From the NCBI GenBank assembly GCA_002435585.1, contig DJDY01000051.1:1-33170 (forward strand): a DNA stretch of 33,170 nucleotides. Direction: 5' to 3'. Position 1 is the stretch's first letter. Every line of letters begins with the position of its first letter. This DNA is from Lachnospira sp. UBA5912 (GTDB taxonomy: Bacteria; Bacillota; Clostridia; Lachnospirales; Lachnospiraceae). The notes below the pieces were generated by a model that saw only the letters and a list, made by a program, of their open reading frames with translations, was not told the origin of the DNA and searched no databases. The translations under genes were made by a program, and so were the position numbers. Shown here in pieces: positions 26,249 through 33,170 of the stretch.

Positions 26249-27172
26249 CTACATCTCAAGCAGCTTATTATATATATCCCTCTTAGACACCCCTCTGTCC
26301 TTTGCTGCTGCCTTCATAGCTTCTTTCTTATCCATTCCCTGGCTTATATACATTTCAACATGCTCACGCTCCGACATGGACTTCCACCTATCCTGTTCTT
26401 CCTGCTTTATCACATCACGGCTCTTTCCTGCTATAACAAGTACATACTCGCCTCGTGGTTCATTGGTTTCATAGTACTCACAAGCCTCATCAAGAGTAGT
26501 AACCATGCTGTTTTCATACCTTTTCGTAAGTTCCTTGCATATTGTTAATGCCCTCTCACCTCCAAGCACTGCACTCAGCTCCTTAAGAGTCTTTAACAAT
26601 CTGTGAGGCGCTTCGTATATAATCATTGTCCTTGTTTCAGACTCAAGTTCAGCAAGTATATCTTTTCTTTCATTCTTATCTGATGGAAGAAATGCCTCAA
26701 ATGCAAATCTTCTTGTAGCCTGTCCTGACATCGTAAGGGCCGTTATACACGCTGCTGCTCCTGGCACACTTGATACCTTTATCCCCGCTTCAAGTGCCTG
26801 TTTTACAAGTTCTTCTCCTGGATCCGATATTCCTGGAGTTCCTGCATCAGTTATAACAGCTACGGTTTTACCCTTAAGCATTTTCTCAACAAGAGTCTTT
26901 GCCTTATCATACTTGTTATATTCATGATAACTTGTCATTGGAGTACTTATCTCAAAATGATTAAGCAGCTTTATGCTGTTTCTTGTATCCTCTGCGGCTA
27001 TAACATCCGCCTCTTTTAATATTCTTAACACCCTGAATGTTATATCCTCAAGATTCCCTATAGGCGTGGCGCACAGATAGAGCTGTCCAGGCCCCATATG
27101 GCTATGTAAGCTATTATCTTCTGTCACTCTCACCTCATCACAGGTGTTTACTCCCTGCTCATTAATATCCAT
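26249..27172 (-). CDS. rsmI: 16S rRNA (cytidine-1402-2'-O)-methyltransferase
   Basis: A 307-residue SAM-dependent enzyme of the tetrapyrrole-methylase fold. 'LYLCATPIGNLEDITFR', 'AAEDTRNSIKLL', 'VITDAGTPGISDPG' and 'SVPGAAACITALTMSG' are the RsmI motifs in order; a small C-terminal domain follows. It adds the 2'-O-methyl group of 16S rRNA C1402. Several ATGs precede; the one at 27172 has AGGAG 4 bases upstream and is chosen, but about 25 further residues before 'GPGQLYLC' are not conserved. Last gene of the operon, as in Bacillus, where yabC/rsmI follows yabB. Confidence 0.93.
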   Translation of the reverse strand: MDINEQGVNTCDEVRVTEDNSLHSHMGPGQLYLCATPIGNLEDITFRVLRILKEADVIAAEDTRNSIKLLNHFEISTPMTSYHEYNKYDKAKTLVEKMLKGKTVAVITDAGTPGISDPGEELVKQALEAGIKVSSVPGAAACITALTMSGQATRRFAFEAFLPSDKNERKDILAELESETRTMIIYEAPHRLLKTLKELSAVLGGERALTICKELTKRYENSMVTTLDEACEYYETNEPRGEYVLVIAGKSRDVIKQEEQDRWKSMSEREHVEMYISQGMDKKEAMKAAAKDRGVSKRDIYNKLLEM

Positions 27173-27244
27173 ATTACTCCTCATTTCTGCACACATTCTA
27201 ATACCTATTTACAACAATAACGATGTACATAAACAATTATATGT

Positions 27245-27269
27245 TTGTGTCAGGTGTGCGCAGACACAA
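27245..27269. repeat. Inverted repeat between trmN6 and rsmI
   Basis: TTGTGTC and GACACAA enclose 11 bases and end 2 bases from the trmN6 stop. No T-run follows on the minus strand, so it is not a standard terminator. Confidence 0.5.
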
Positions 27270-27270
27270 C

Positions 27271-28038
27271 TTATGCTTCCATTCCATACATATTTAAAAG
27301 TTCTTCTGTATAACTTCCATCTGCATTGTATACAATAAGTGGTTTCTCAACCTTAAGCTGCGGCCTTCCACCCTTAACTGCTTCTATAAGCACCATATTG
27401 GCTGGTTTGTCAGCGTAAGGATACACAAGTCTCATTCTTTTAGGCTCAAGATGATTGCTGCTCATCGCTGCAAATATATCCGCAAGCCTTGAAGGTCTGT
27501 GAACCATATACATATGTCCCTTAACCTTAAGACACCTTGAAGCCTCTCTTACCACATCCTCAAGACTGCATAAGAGTTCATGTCTTGCTATAGCCTTTGC
27601 ACTGTCGGGATTAACTATCCCATGATTCTCATTCATATACGGAGGATTGCTTGTTACTACATTAAAAGAAGCCCCACCAAATATACGTGAAGCCTCCTTA
27701 ATATCACCCTGAACCATATTTACATGGTCTGAAAGATTATTCATCTGAACATTCCTTACTGCAAGATTAAAGCTGACATCCTGAATCTCAAGTCCTGTAT
27801 ACATACCACCTGGATTCTTTGCCTGCATGAGTATTGGTATTACACCATTGCCTGTTCCAAGATCCAATACCGCATCAGTCTTTCTGGCAGCTGCAAATGT
27901 AGAAAGCAAGACAGCATCCATACCAAAACAGAATACATCCGTATTCTGAATAAGCTTAAGATTATCCCTGCACAAGTCATCTATTCTCTCATTGGCATTA
28001 ATCTTAATATCTGAATTCGTCTTAGCATCAGTCATCAT
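27271..28038 (-). CDS. trmN6: tRNA1(Val) adenine-37 N6-methyltransferase (YabB/TrmN6 family)
   Basis: A 255-residue class I methyltransferase: 'VLDLGTGNGVIPILM' is the SAM-binding motif I and 'VTSNPPYM' is the NPPY motif of N6-adenine enzymes. It corresponds to Bacillus yabB and E. coli YfiC. The open frame extends to a TTG at 28077, inside ricT. The double ATG at 28038/28035, just before the ricT stop (28028-28030), is preferred although the AAGGAAGG lies 14 bases away. The two genes overlap and are probably translationally coupled. Exact tRNA target inferred from the family. Confidence 0.88.
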   Translation of the reverse strand: MMTDAKTNSDIKINANERIDDLCRDNLKLIQNTDVFCFGMDAVLLSTFAAARKTDAVLDLGTGNGVIPILMQAKNPGGMYTGLEIQDVSFNLAVRNVQMNNLSDHVNMVQGDIKEASRIFGGASFNVVTSNPPYMNENHGIVNPDSAKAIARHELLCSLEDVVREASRCLKVKGHMYMVHRPSRLADIFAAMSSNHLEPKRMRLVYPYADKPANMVLIEAVKGGRPQLKVEKPLIVYNADGSYTEELLNMYGMEA

Positions 28039-28939
28039 TGATGTGGGCTTTTCCTTCCTTTCTTTCAAGCTCTTCAAGTTCTTTTAATTCCTTATCGTCT
28101 ATATTTATTCTTTCATTCTTTCTCTTTGGCTTGAATCTTAACTCTGAAACAGGATACTCCCTTATCTCCTTCTCGTCACCATCAACAGTAACTATAACCT
28201 TGACAAGCTGTCTTAATACATTGACACTAGATACCTCACCTTTAAGCTTCTCTGGCGTTGTTACATAATCACCTACATTTGGAAGATGGCTGTTAAGCTC
28301 TTCATAAGTTTCCTGCTCATTCTTAAGACAGCACATAAGCCTTCCACACACACCTGATATCTTAGATGGATTCAGTGAAAGATTCTGTTCCTTTGCCATC
28401 TTGATAGATACTGGAACAAACTCCGGCATATAAGTTGCGCAGCACAGCGGTCTGCCACATGAGCCTATACCACCAAGAATCTTAGTCTCATCCCTGACAC
28501 CTATCTGTCTTAGCTCTATACGTGTCTTGAACACTGATGCAAGATCCTTAACAAGCTCCCTGAAATCTATTCTGCCATCTGCTGTAAAGTAGAATAGTAC
28601 CTTGTTATTATCAAATGTATACTCAACCTTAATAAGCTTCATGGAAAGATTATGCTTCTTAATCTTTTCAATACATATCTTGTAAGCTTCTTTTTCTTTT
28701 TCTCTGTTCTTAGCTTCTCTTTCATCATCTTCTGAAGTTGCTATTCTTATGATAGCCTTTAATGGCTGTACCACTGCACTATCATCAACCTCTCTTTCAC
28801 CAAGTACTACTGAACCGTATTCTACACCTCTTGCTGTTTCAACTATAACGTGCTGACCTACTTCAACACTATATTTACCAGGTGCAAAGAAATATATCTT
28901 TCCAACCTGTCTGAATCTAACTCCAACAACCTTAGTCAT
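28028..28939 (-). CDS. ricT: PSP1-domain protein RicT (YaaT)
   Basis: A 303-residue protein of the YaaT/RicT family. The Cys-rich core 'GSCGRPLCCATYMPEF' and 'KISGVCGRLMCCLKNEQETYEEL' contains the residues linked to iron-sulfur binding in the Bacillus RicA-RicF-RicT complex, which steers RNase Y processing and affects sporulation and competence. AGGAG lies 8 bases before the ATG. It sits between holB and trmN6, as in Bacillus, although yabA is missing here. Confidence 0.93.
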   Translation of the reverse strand: MTKVVGVRFRQVGKIYFFAPGKYSVEVGQHVIVETARGVEYGSVVLGEREVDDSAVVQPLKAIIRIATSEDDEREAKNREKEKEAYKICIEKIKKHNLSMKLIKVEYTFDNNKVLFYFTADGRIDFRELVKDLASVFKTRIELRQIGVRDETKILGGIGSCGRPLCCATYMPEFVPVSIKMAKEQNLSLNPSKISGVCGRLMCCLKNEQETYEELNSHLPNVGDYVTTPEKLKGEVSSVNVLRQLVKVIVTVDGDEKEIREYPVSELRFKPKRKNERINIDDKELKELEELERKEGKAHINDD

Positions 28940-28966
28940 TATATTTATATTCTCCTAATCTATGAT

Positions 28967-29021
28967 AAGTTTAATTCCTTTGATATGAATCAATATCAAT
29001 TCATATAATACCATTAAACTT
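28967..29021. repeat. Nested inverted repeats between holB and ricT
   Basis: Outer arms AAGTTTAAT (28967-28975) and ATTAAACTT (29013-29021) enclose inner arms ATATGAAT (28983-28990) and ATTCATAT (28999-29006). All pairs are perfect. The structure fills most of the 97-base gap and lacks a T-run, so an mRNA processing or stability element is more likely than a terminator. Confidence 0.6.
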
Positions 29022-29036
29022 AATAATATTCCTGTC

Positions 29037-30044
29037 TTACATAGCTTCTTTAATAGCCATAATAAGAAGCTCTATACACAATTCAAAGTTAACATTGGCT
29101 TTAAGTCTTATCTTAACCTTATCTATTGAATTAAGTATATCCTGAATTCCCTCATATGACATAGTCTGCGCCTGTGATTTAATAAGCGATATATCATCAC
29201 TGAATATAAGATAATTCGTATCATTAGTACTCTTAAACAGCAGTACATCCCTGAACCACATTGCCATGAAATCAAGATAATCATCTATTGTAAAATTATA
29301 GCTGCTCATATCTTTCATATCTTTTGCAAATGCCATAATCTCACCAGACGTCATGCTCTTTGCATTCTTTATAACATTCATGACATCCTGCTTAAGATTG
29401 GCAAACTCAGTATTTTCCACAATACTCTTTGCATGTCCGATTTTCCCTTGTGCAAAGTTAGCTGCAAAACGACATTCATAATCCGATATATCATAATTAT
29501 TTTTTAAATAATCTTCTACAATACTGTCCTTTATAGGTCTTAAATCAAGCATAACGCATCTTGACAATATTGTCTGTAAAAATATGTCCGCATTAGTTGT
29601 AAGAAATATAACTATACCATATGCAGGTGGCTCCTCTATTGTCTTAAGAAGGGCGTTCTGGGCTGCCACTGTAAGCTTTTCAGCCTCATCTATGATATAT
29701 ATCTTATACTTGCTTGAATAAGGCTTAATCTGCATATCTGATATTATCTGTTCCCTGACATCATCAACACCAATACTTGTTGGCTTTTCATGTTTTACCC
29801 ATATAATATCCGGCTGATTCCCAGTATCTGCCTGTATACAGGAATGACATTTGTTACATGGATTAACAGAAGCTTCCATATTCTCGCACTGCAAAGTCTT
29901 TGCAAATATACCAGCTAACATCTTCTTTCCAGCGCCAAGCCCGCCATTAATAATATATGCATGCGACACTTTCCCCAGTTTTATTGCACTCTGCATATGT
30001 TCTTTAATTGTTTCATATCCATAAATATCTGAAAAACTACTCAT
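29037..30044 (-). CDS. holB: DNA polymerase III subunit delta'
   Basis: A 335-residue clamp-loader subunit of the AAA+ fold. It has a degenerate P-loop 'GGLGAGKKMLAG', zinc-binding cysteines in 'NPCNKCHSCIQ', a 'YIIDEAEKLTVAAQNALLKTIEEPP' block and the 'SRC' motif in 'TILSRCVMLD'. It helps load the sliding clamp at replication forks. An ATG at 30059 precedes the CAGGAAG site, so the ATG at 30044 is chosen. Position after yaaR matches the Bacillus operon. Confidence 0.93.
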   Translation of the reverse strand: MSSFSDIYGYETIKEHMQSAIKLGKVSHAYIINGGLGAGKKMLAGIFAKTLQCENMEASVNPCNKCHSCIQADTGNQPDIIWVKHEKPTSIGVDDVREQIISDMQIKPYSSKYKIYIIDEAEKLTVAAQNALLKTIEEPPAYGIVIFLTTNADIFLQTILSRCVMLDLRPIKDSIVEDYLKNNYDISDYECRFAANFAQGKIGHAKSIVENTEFANLKQDVMNVIKNAKSMTSGEIMAFAKDMKDMSSYNFTIDDYLDFMAMWFRDVLLFKSTNDTNYLIFSDDISLIKSQAQTMSYEGIQDILNSIDKVKIRLKANVNFELCIELLIMAIKEAM

Positions 30045-30076
30045 TTTTTCTTCCTGCATCTTTCTATATAAATGAT

Positions 30077-30107
30077 GTGAGTGTCATAAGTGAATCCGAC
30101 CACTCAC
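30077..30107. repeat. Inverted repeat between yaaR and holB
   Basis: GTGAGTG (30077-30083) and CACTCAC (30101-30107) could form a 7-base-pair hairpin in the short gap before holB. No T-run follows. Confidence 0.4.
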
Positions 30108-30140
30108 TGGTGTTTTGGGATTGTTATACTGCTTTGCAAT

Positions 30141-30584
30141 CTAAGCTGTGATATCAAGCAGAAGTCCCCTTATGTCATCTATTCTTCCCACGATTTCCAG
30201 ATGATTCTTTTCTTCTTTCACAAGTTCACCTGCAAGCTCATCAAGATTCTTATCAACAAGCTTAACTATACCATATACCCTGTGACGGCCCCTTCTGTCA
30301 AGAAAGTTCTCTCTTGAAAACTTATGCGAACGGTTAACTACCTCGTTTAAGAAGCCTTTTACTAGTTCTCTGTACTTTCGCATATCCTTAATATCCATAT
30401 GCTTAGCTATCTTTTCCCCCTGCTCGGTAATCTCCTGCATCATATTACCAAGCTTTTCCTGAAGGTCTTTTTCCTCAATATTACTTATTAATGTAAACTT
30501 GAAACTATCATCTGAACTGGCTGTACTTTTTACACCATTCTGTACCCGAGATGATGCTTTAATATCATTAACTTTAATATCCAT
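30141..30584 (-). CDS. yaaR: YaaR family protein (DUF327)
   Basis: A 147-residue, mostly helical cytoplasmic protein matching YaaR by size, by the '[19 protein letters not shown]' and '[20 protein letters not shown]' stretches and by place just upstream of holB. The role is unknown. The frame extends to a TTG at 30596, which overlaps the TTGGAG ribosome site; the ATG at 30584, 6 bases after it, is the start. Confidence 0.9.
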   Translation of the reverse strand: MDIKVNDIKASSRVQNGVKSTASSDDSFKFTLISNIEEKDLQEKLGNMMQEITEQGEKIAKHMDIKDMRKYRELVKGFLNEVVNRSHKFSRENFLDRRGRHRVYGIVKLVDKNLDELAGELVKEEKNHLEIVGRIDDIRGLLLDITA

Positions 30585-30625
30585 AGTAAACTCCAATCAT
30601 ATAACATCTTATCATAAATGCAGCA

Positions 30626-31222
30626 TTAAAACAATCTTGTCTTTATTTCCTCTTTTATACTAAGTATACATTCTTCTATAGGACCATTGTTATAGAATCT
30701 TTTAGTAATTCCCGCTTTTTTAATATTTTCCTCTGAAAAATCAACGCTGTCAGCTAAAAATCTTCTGCACATTTCTTCGTAATGCGGAACCTCCTGCTTC
30801 TGCTCTCTCTTGATAGCTCTCTGCAGTCTTATTCCATCTTCTACTTCAATATATATCGGAAGCATACACTCTTTTCCAAAGTATTCCACGAATTTGTTAT
30901 ATGCTTCTATTGTTCCGATTACTATGTAACGCTTTCCCTTTCCAAGTACTATCTGACCATCATCTGCTGTAAAATATTTCCACTCACCATATACTGTCTG
31001 ATATTTTCTCATCTCTATAATCTTATTGTTTTTTTCCAGTTCAAGGGCTTTTCCATCATCCACAAAATAATACTCAACCCCATCTGTCTCCCCAGCTCTC
31101 ATAGGGCGTGTTGTATACATGGTTATTGTACTTAATCCAAGCGCTTCATCTTCCACAATTGCCTTAAATATATGATCTTTCCCACTTGAACTTTTTCCCA
31201 TTATAAATGCTATTTCAGGCAT
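30626..31222 (-). CDS. Guanylate-kinase-like nucleotide kinase
   Basis: A 198-residue P-loop kinase. 'IMGKSSSGKD' is a variant Walker A, and 'YTTRPMRAGETDGVEYYFV' is the GMP-binding block of guanylate kinases. The next block, 'YQTVYGEWKYF', departs from the usual YGT, and the P-loop lacks the standard GPSGxGKGT, so this is probably a paralog rather than the main Gmk. It starts inside the end of the decarboxylase gene (13-base overlap) with AAAGGAG 7 bases upstream. In Bacillus this place is held by thymidylate kinase (tmk). Substrate uncertain. Confidence 0.82.
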   Translation of the reverse strand: MPEIAFIMGKSSSGKDHIFKAIVEDEALGLSTITMYTTRPMRAGETDGVEYYFVDDGKALELEKNNKIIEMRKYQTVYGEWKYFTADDGQIVLGKGKRYIVIGTIEAYNKFVEYFGKECMLPIYIEVEDGIRLQRAIKREQKQEVPHYEEMCRRFLADSVDFSEENIKKAGITKRFYNNGPIEECILSIKEEIKTRLF

Positions 31223-33030
31223 ACAAGTGCTCCTTTATATCTCTCATGTTTTTTGTTTTTATAGTTACAGCTATCCTTTAAATTATCTTTTAAATTATCT
31301 TTTAAATTATTTTTTGAGTTACCCTCTATATTATATTTCAGATCACCATTACAGCTATCATTAGTATCAGTATATTCAATTCCCACTACTTCAAGTCTAT
31401 TCTCTATTGCTTCACTTATAATTCTAACAACCTTCTCAGATATAACCTCACCAGGACACAGAATTGGGATTCCAGGTGGATATACATATACCATCTTTGC
31501 ACTTATTCTACCATACAAAGAGTTGTCATTCAGCATAATATTTTCATATCCGTTTTTATCGCCTTCATTTATGGCTTCTGCTATACTCATAGCACATTCA
31601 TTATTAAATTCTGCTATATTTACTTTCATATCTTTCTTTTTTATTGATGACGGATTATTAAATATATTGCAACGCTCAGCATAATTTTGATTATTATTTG
31701 CACTATTATTTATATCATTAGCATTATAACTTTCGTTATTATTTTCAGTTATTATATCATCGCAGCTTTCGTTATTATTTTTAGTTATTATATCATCATA
31801 GCCTTCATTATTATTCTCAGTTATTATATCATCATAGCCTTTATCTATTTCATATAGCGCAGCGTAAAATCTGTCATAATACTCCTCAGAATCAAATATG
31901 GAAGTCATAGCAATGGCATACTTTAATGACGACATTTCAAGCTGGATACCATACTTATTTAATAATATATCGTACAATTTTTTGGCATTGTCACAGCCAA
32001 TAACAATCTTTGATATATCATCTGAATCTATCAGCTTTATATTTTTAAGCTTACCTAATTTATTTCGTAATATTTTTAGTTTTGATATATAGTTTTCAAA
32101 AAGAGAGTTACCATCTTTTTGTATTATACTCATACATCTGTCTATTGAGCCCATAAGTATATATGAAGGGCTGGTTGACTGATATATATTCCAGTATCTT
32201 TTCACTTTGGAAACATTTACATATCCATAGTTTATATGCATAACTGCTGTCTGCGTAAGCGAAGGAAGTGTTTTATGCACACTATTTATGACTATATCTG
32301 CCCCCTGTTCAACAGCAGTCTGTGGAAACTCATCTGAAAACTTAAAATGTGCTCCATGGGCTTCATCGACTATAAGAGGAATATTATATCTGTGAAGATA
32401 ATCTGCTATAGCTTTTATGTCAGATACATTTCCTTCATATGTTGGAGAAGTTATAACTACTGCCTTAATATCTTTTCCTAAAAGCTCACTGTTTTCCACT
32501 GTATCTTTGATTTCATTTAAACTTATCCCCTTATAATATCCATACTTATCATCGTATTGTGGATAAACATAGATTGCATCAAGTTCATTAAGGATAATTG
32601 CATTGTAAACCGAAACATGACAATTCCTCGCAACTATTATACTGTCCCCCTTGTCAGTAACTCCGCATATTGCCGACATATTACCTGCTGTACTTCCATT
32701 AACCAAAAACAGGCTCTCATCAGCCCCATACATATTAGCTGCTCTTTCAAATGCTTTTTTTATAATTCCGTCTGCATTATGCATATTATCGAAGCCATCG
32801 ATTTCAGTGATATCTATATCATATGGTGTGGACAAATCCTTAATATACCTGCTTATCAGCTCATGGTTTCGTTTAGACCCCGGCATATGCATAGGAACTA
32901 TATTTTCTTTGCTATATTCTATTAACTTTTCAAGTAAATCATTGTACTGATAGTCTTTTAAATTTTGTATTTTTTCATTCTGCATCTTTTTTTCATATAT
33001 TTTGTATTTTTCATACTTAATGTTATTCAT
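31210..33030 (-). CDS. Orn/Lys/Arg decarboxylase family PLP enzyme (YaaO-like)
   Basis: A 606-residue fold-type I PLP enzyme. 'MHMPGSKRN' near residue 47, 'VNGSTAGNMSAI', 'VDEAHGAHF' (the PLP-pyridine Asp) and the Schiff-base lysine K253 in 'NSVHKTLPSLTQTA' place it in the group of Bacillus SpeA/YaaO. The C-terminal domain has 'GRISAKMVYVYPPGIPILCPGE'. It probably decarboxylates arginine or lysine for polyamine synthesis; the substrate cannot be read. An Asn-rich insert (about 395-455) between the domains contains 12-residue tandem repeats, and the C-terminus has NLKD repeats. AAAGGTG lies 5 bases before the ATG. First gene of the housekeeping operon. Confidence 0.9.
   Translation of the reverse strand: MNNIKYEKYKIYEKKMQNEKIQNLKDYQYNDLLEKLIEYSKENIVPMHMPGSKRNHELISRYIKDLSTPYDIDITEIDGFDNMHNADGIIKKAFERAANMYGADESLFLVNGSTAGNMSAICGVTDKGDSIIVARNCHVSVYNAIILNELDAIYVYPQYDDKYGYYKGISLNEIKDTVENSELLGKDIKAVVITSPTYEGNVSDIKAIADYLHRYNIPLIVDEAHGAHFKFSDEFPQTAVEQGADIVINSVHKTLPSLTQTAVMHINYGYVNVSKVKRYWNIYQSTSPSYILMGSIDRCMSIIQKDGNSLFENYISKLKILRNKLGKLKNIKLIDSDDISKIVIGCDNAKKLYDILLNKYGIQLEMSSLKYAIAMTSIFDSEEYYDRFYAALYEIDKGYDDIITENNNEGYDDIITKNNNESCDDIITENNNESYNANDINNSANNNQNYAERCNIFNNPSSIKKKDMKVNIAEFNNECAMSIAEAINEGDKNGYENIMLNDNSLYGRISAKMVYVYPPGIPILCPGEVISEKVVRIISEAIENRLEVVGIEYTDTNDSCNGDLKYNIEGNSKNNLKDNLKDNLKDSCNYKNKKHERYKGALVCLK
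31273..31308 (-). repeat. Three 12-base repeats (NLKD) in the decarboxylase gene
   Basis: Three tandem copies of an AAT-TTA-AAA/G-GAT unit encode NLKD near the C-terminus. The unit is a multiple of three, so copy changes keep the frame. Confidence 0.85.
31732..31839 (-). repeat. Three 36-base repeats in the decarboxylase gene
   Basis: Units 31804-31839, 31768-31803 and 31732-31767 encode GYDDIITENNNE, GYDDIITKNNNE and SCDDIITENNNE (residues 398-433). They lie in the Asn-rich linker between the PLP domain and the C-terminal domain. Confidence 0.92.
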
Positions 33031-33069
33031 ATTTTCACCTTTTATAAATTATTAATTCATAATTATAAC

Positions 33070-33106
33070 AAAAAAAATGTAGATATTACAAACTGTAATA
33101 CCTACA
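33070..33106 (-). terminator. Terminator of tRNA-Phe
   Basis: TGTAGATATTAC / GTAATACCTACA with one mismatch around a 5-base loop. On the minus strand a run of eight T follows. It lies between the tRNA and the decarboxylase gene. Confidence 0.85.
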
Positions 33107-33114
33107 CAATCAAG

Positions 33115-33170
33115 TGCCTAGAACCGGAATCGAACCAGTGACACGAGGATTTTCAGTCCTCTGCTCTACC
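33115..33170 (-). tRNA. tRNA-Phe (GAA), 5' part beyond the window
   Basis: Read on the minus strand, the fragment has part of the D-arm (GGTAGAGCAG), an anticodon stem GAGGA/TCCTC around loop CTGAAAA (anticodon GAA), the T-loop GGTTCGATTCC and the 3' acceptor strand TCTAGGC with discriminator A. The next bases are CTT, so CCA is not encoded. The first about 20 bases of the tRNA lie to the right of the window. Confidence 0.93.

Noticed and set aside
31732..31839. CRISPR-like array
   Set aside because: Units are contiguous without unique spacers, keep the reading frame and lie inside a clear coding gene.

Overview
The window looks like chromosome of a low-GC, Gram-positive gut Clostridia of the family Lachnospiraceae, close to Lachnospira / [Eubacterium] eligens. 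This rests on base composition, strong AGGAGG-type ribosome binding sites, the yaaO-yaaR-holB-yaaT-rsmI housekeeping block typical of Firmicutes, and a set of genes for pectin use. The species call is inference from recall, not from a search. No phage, insertion sequence or CRISPR array was found.

Layout, left to right. (1) 1-3929, plus strand: a FecBCD/BtuCDF-type ABC importer (binding protein cut by the window edge, permease, ATPase), followed by an unusual fusion of a THEP1-like P-loop NTPase with a MobA/MocA-like nucleotidyltransferase. (2) 3974-6629, minus: an NCS2 xanthine/uracil-type permease that converges on the fusion gene, and a 2-keto-3-deoxygluconate kinase. (3) 6842-10848, minus: a complete sulfate ABC importer (binding lipoprotein, CysT, CysW, CysA). 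Its upstream region holds a promoter, a palindrome over the predicted start site and two perfect cre-type sites, and it is shared with a divergent FabT-like MarR gene. (4) 11702-14660: an AraC-type regulator divergent from a GH127 beta-L-arabinofuranosidase. (5) 14778-20475: an MMPL/RND-type transporter, a lipoprotein built from 21-residue xxxLxxG repeats, and a divergent TetR regulator. The region between MMPL and tetR has three matching inverted repeats and a possible pseudoknot leader. (6) 20627-25870, minus: a 1747-residue surface-anchored family 9 pectate lyase. (7) 26249-33030, minus: a housekeeping cluster (decarboxylase, guanylate-kinase-like protein, yaaR, holB, ricT/yaaT, trmN6/yabB, rsmI), with a tRNA-Phe cut by the right edge.

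How the parts fit. Extracellular Pel9, cytosolic KDG kinase and the GH127 arabinofuranosidase belong to pectin and arabinan use: galacturonate derived from pectin enters central metabolism through KDG phosphorylation, and GH127 trims arabinose side chains. The importer, NTPase-MobA fusion and xanthine-type permease together suggest a metal or molybdenum-cofactor task linked to purine hydroxylation; this is a hypothesis. The TetR-MMPL-lipoprotein set reads as a self-contained, repressor-controlled envelope export or assembly system and is the best candidate here for an incompletely described machine.
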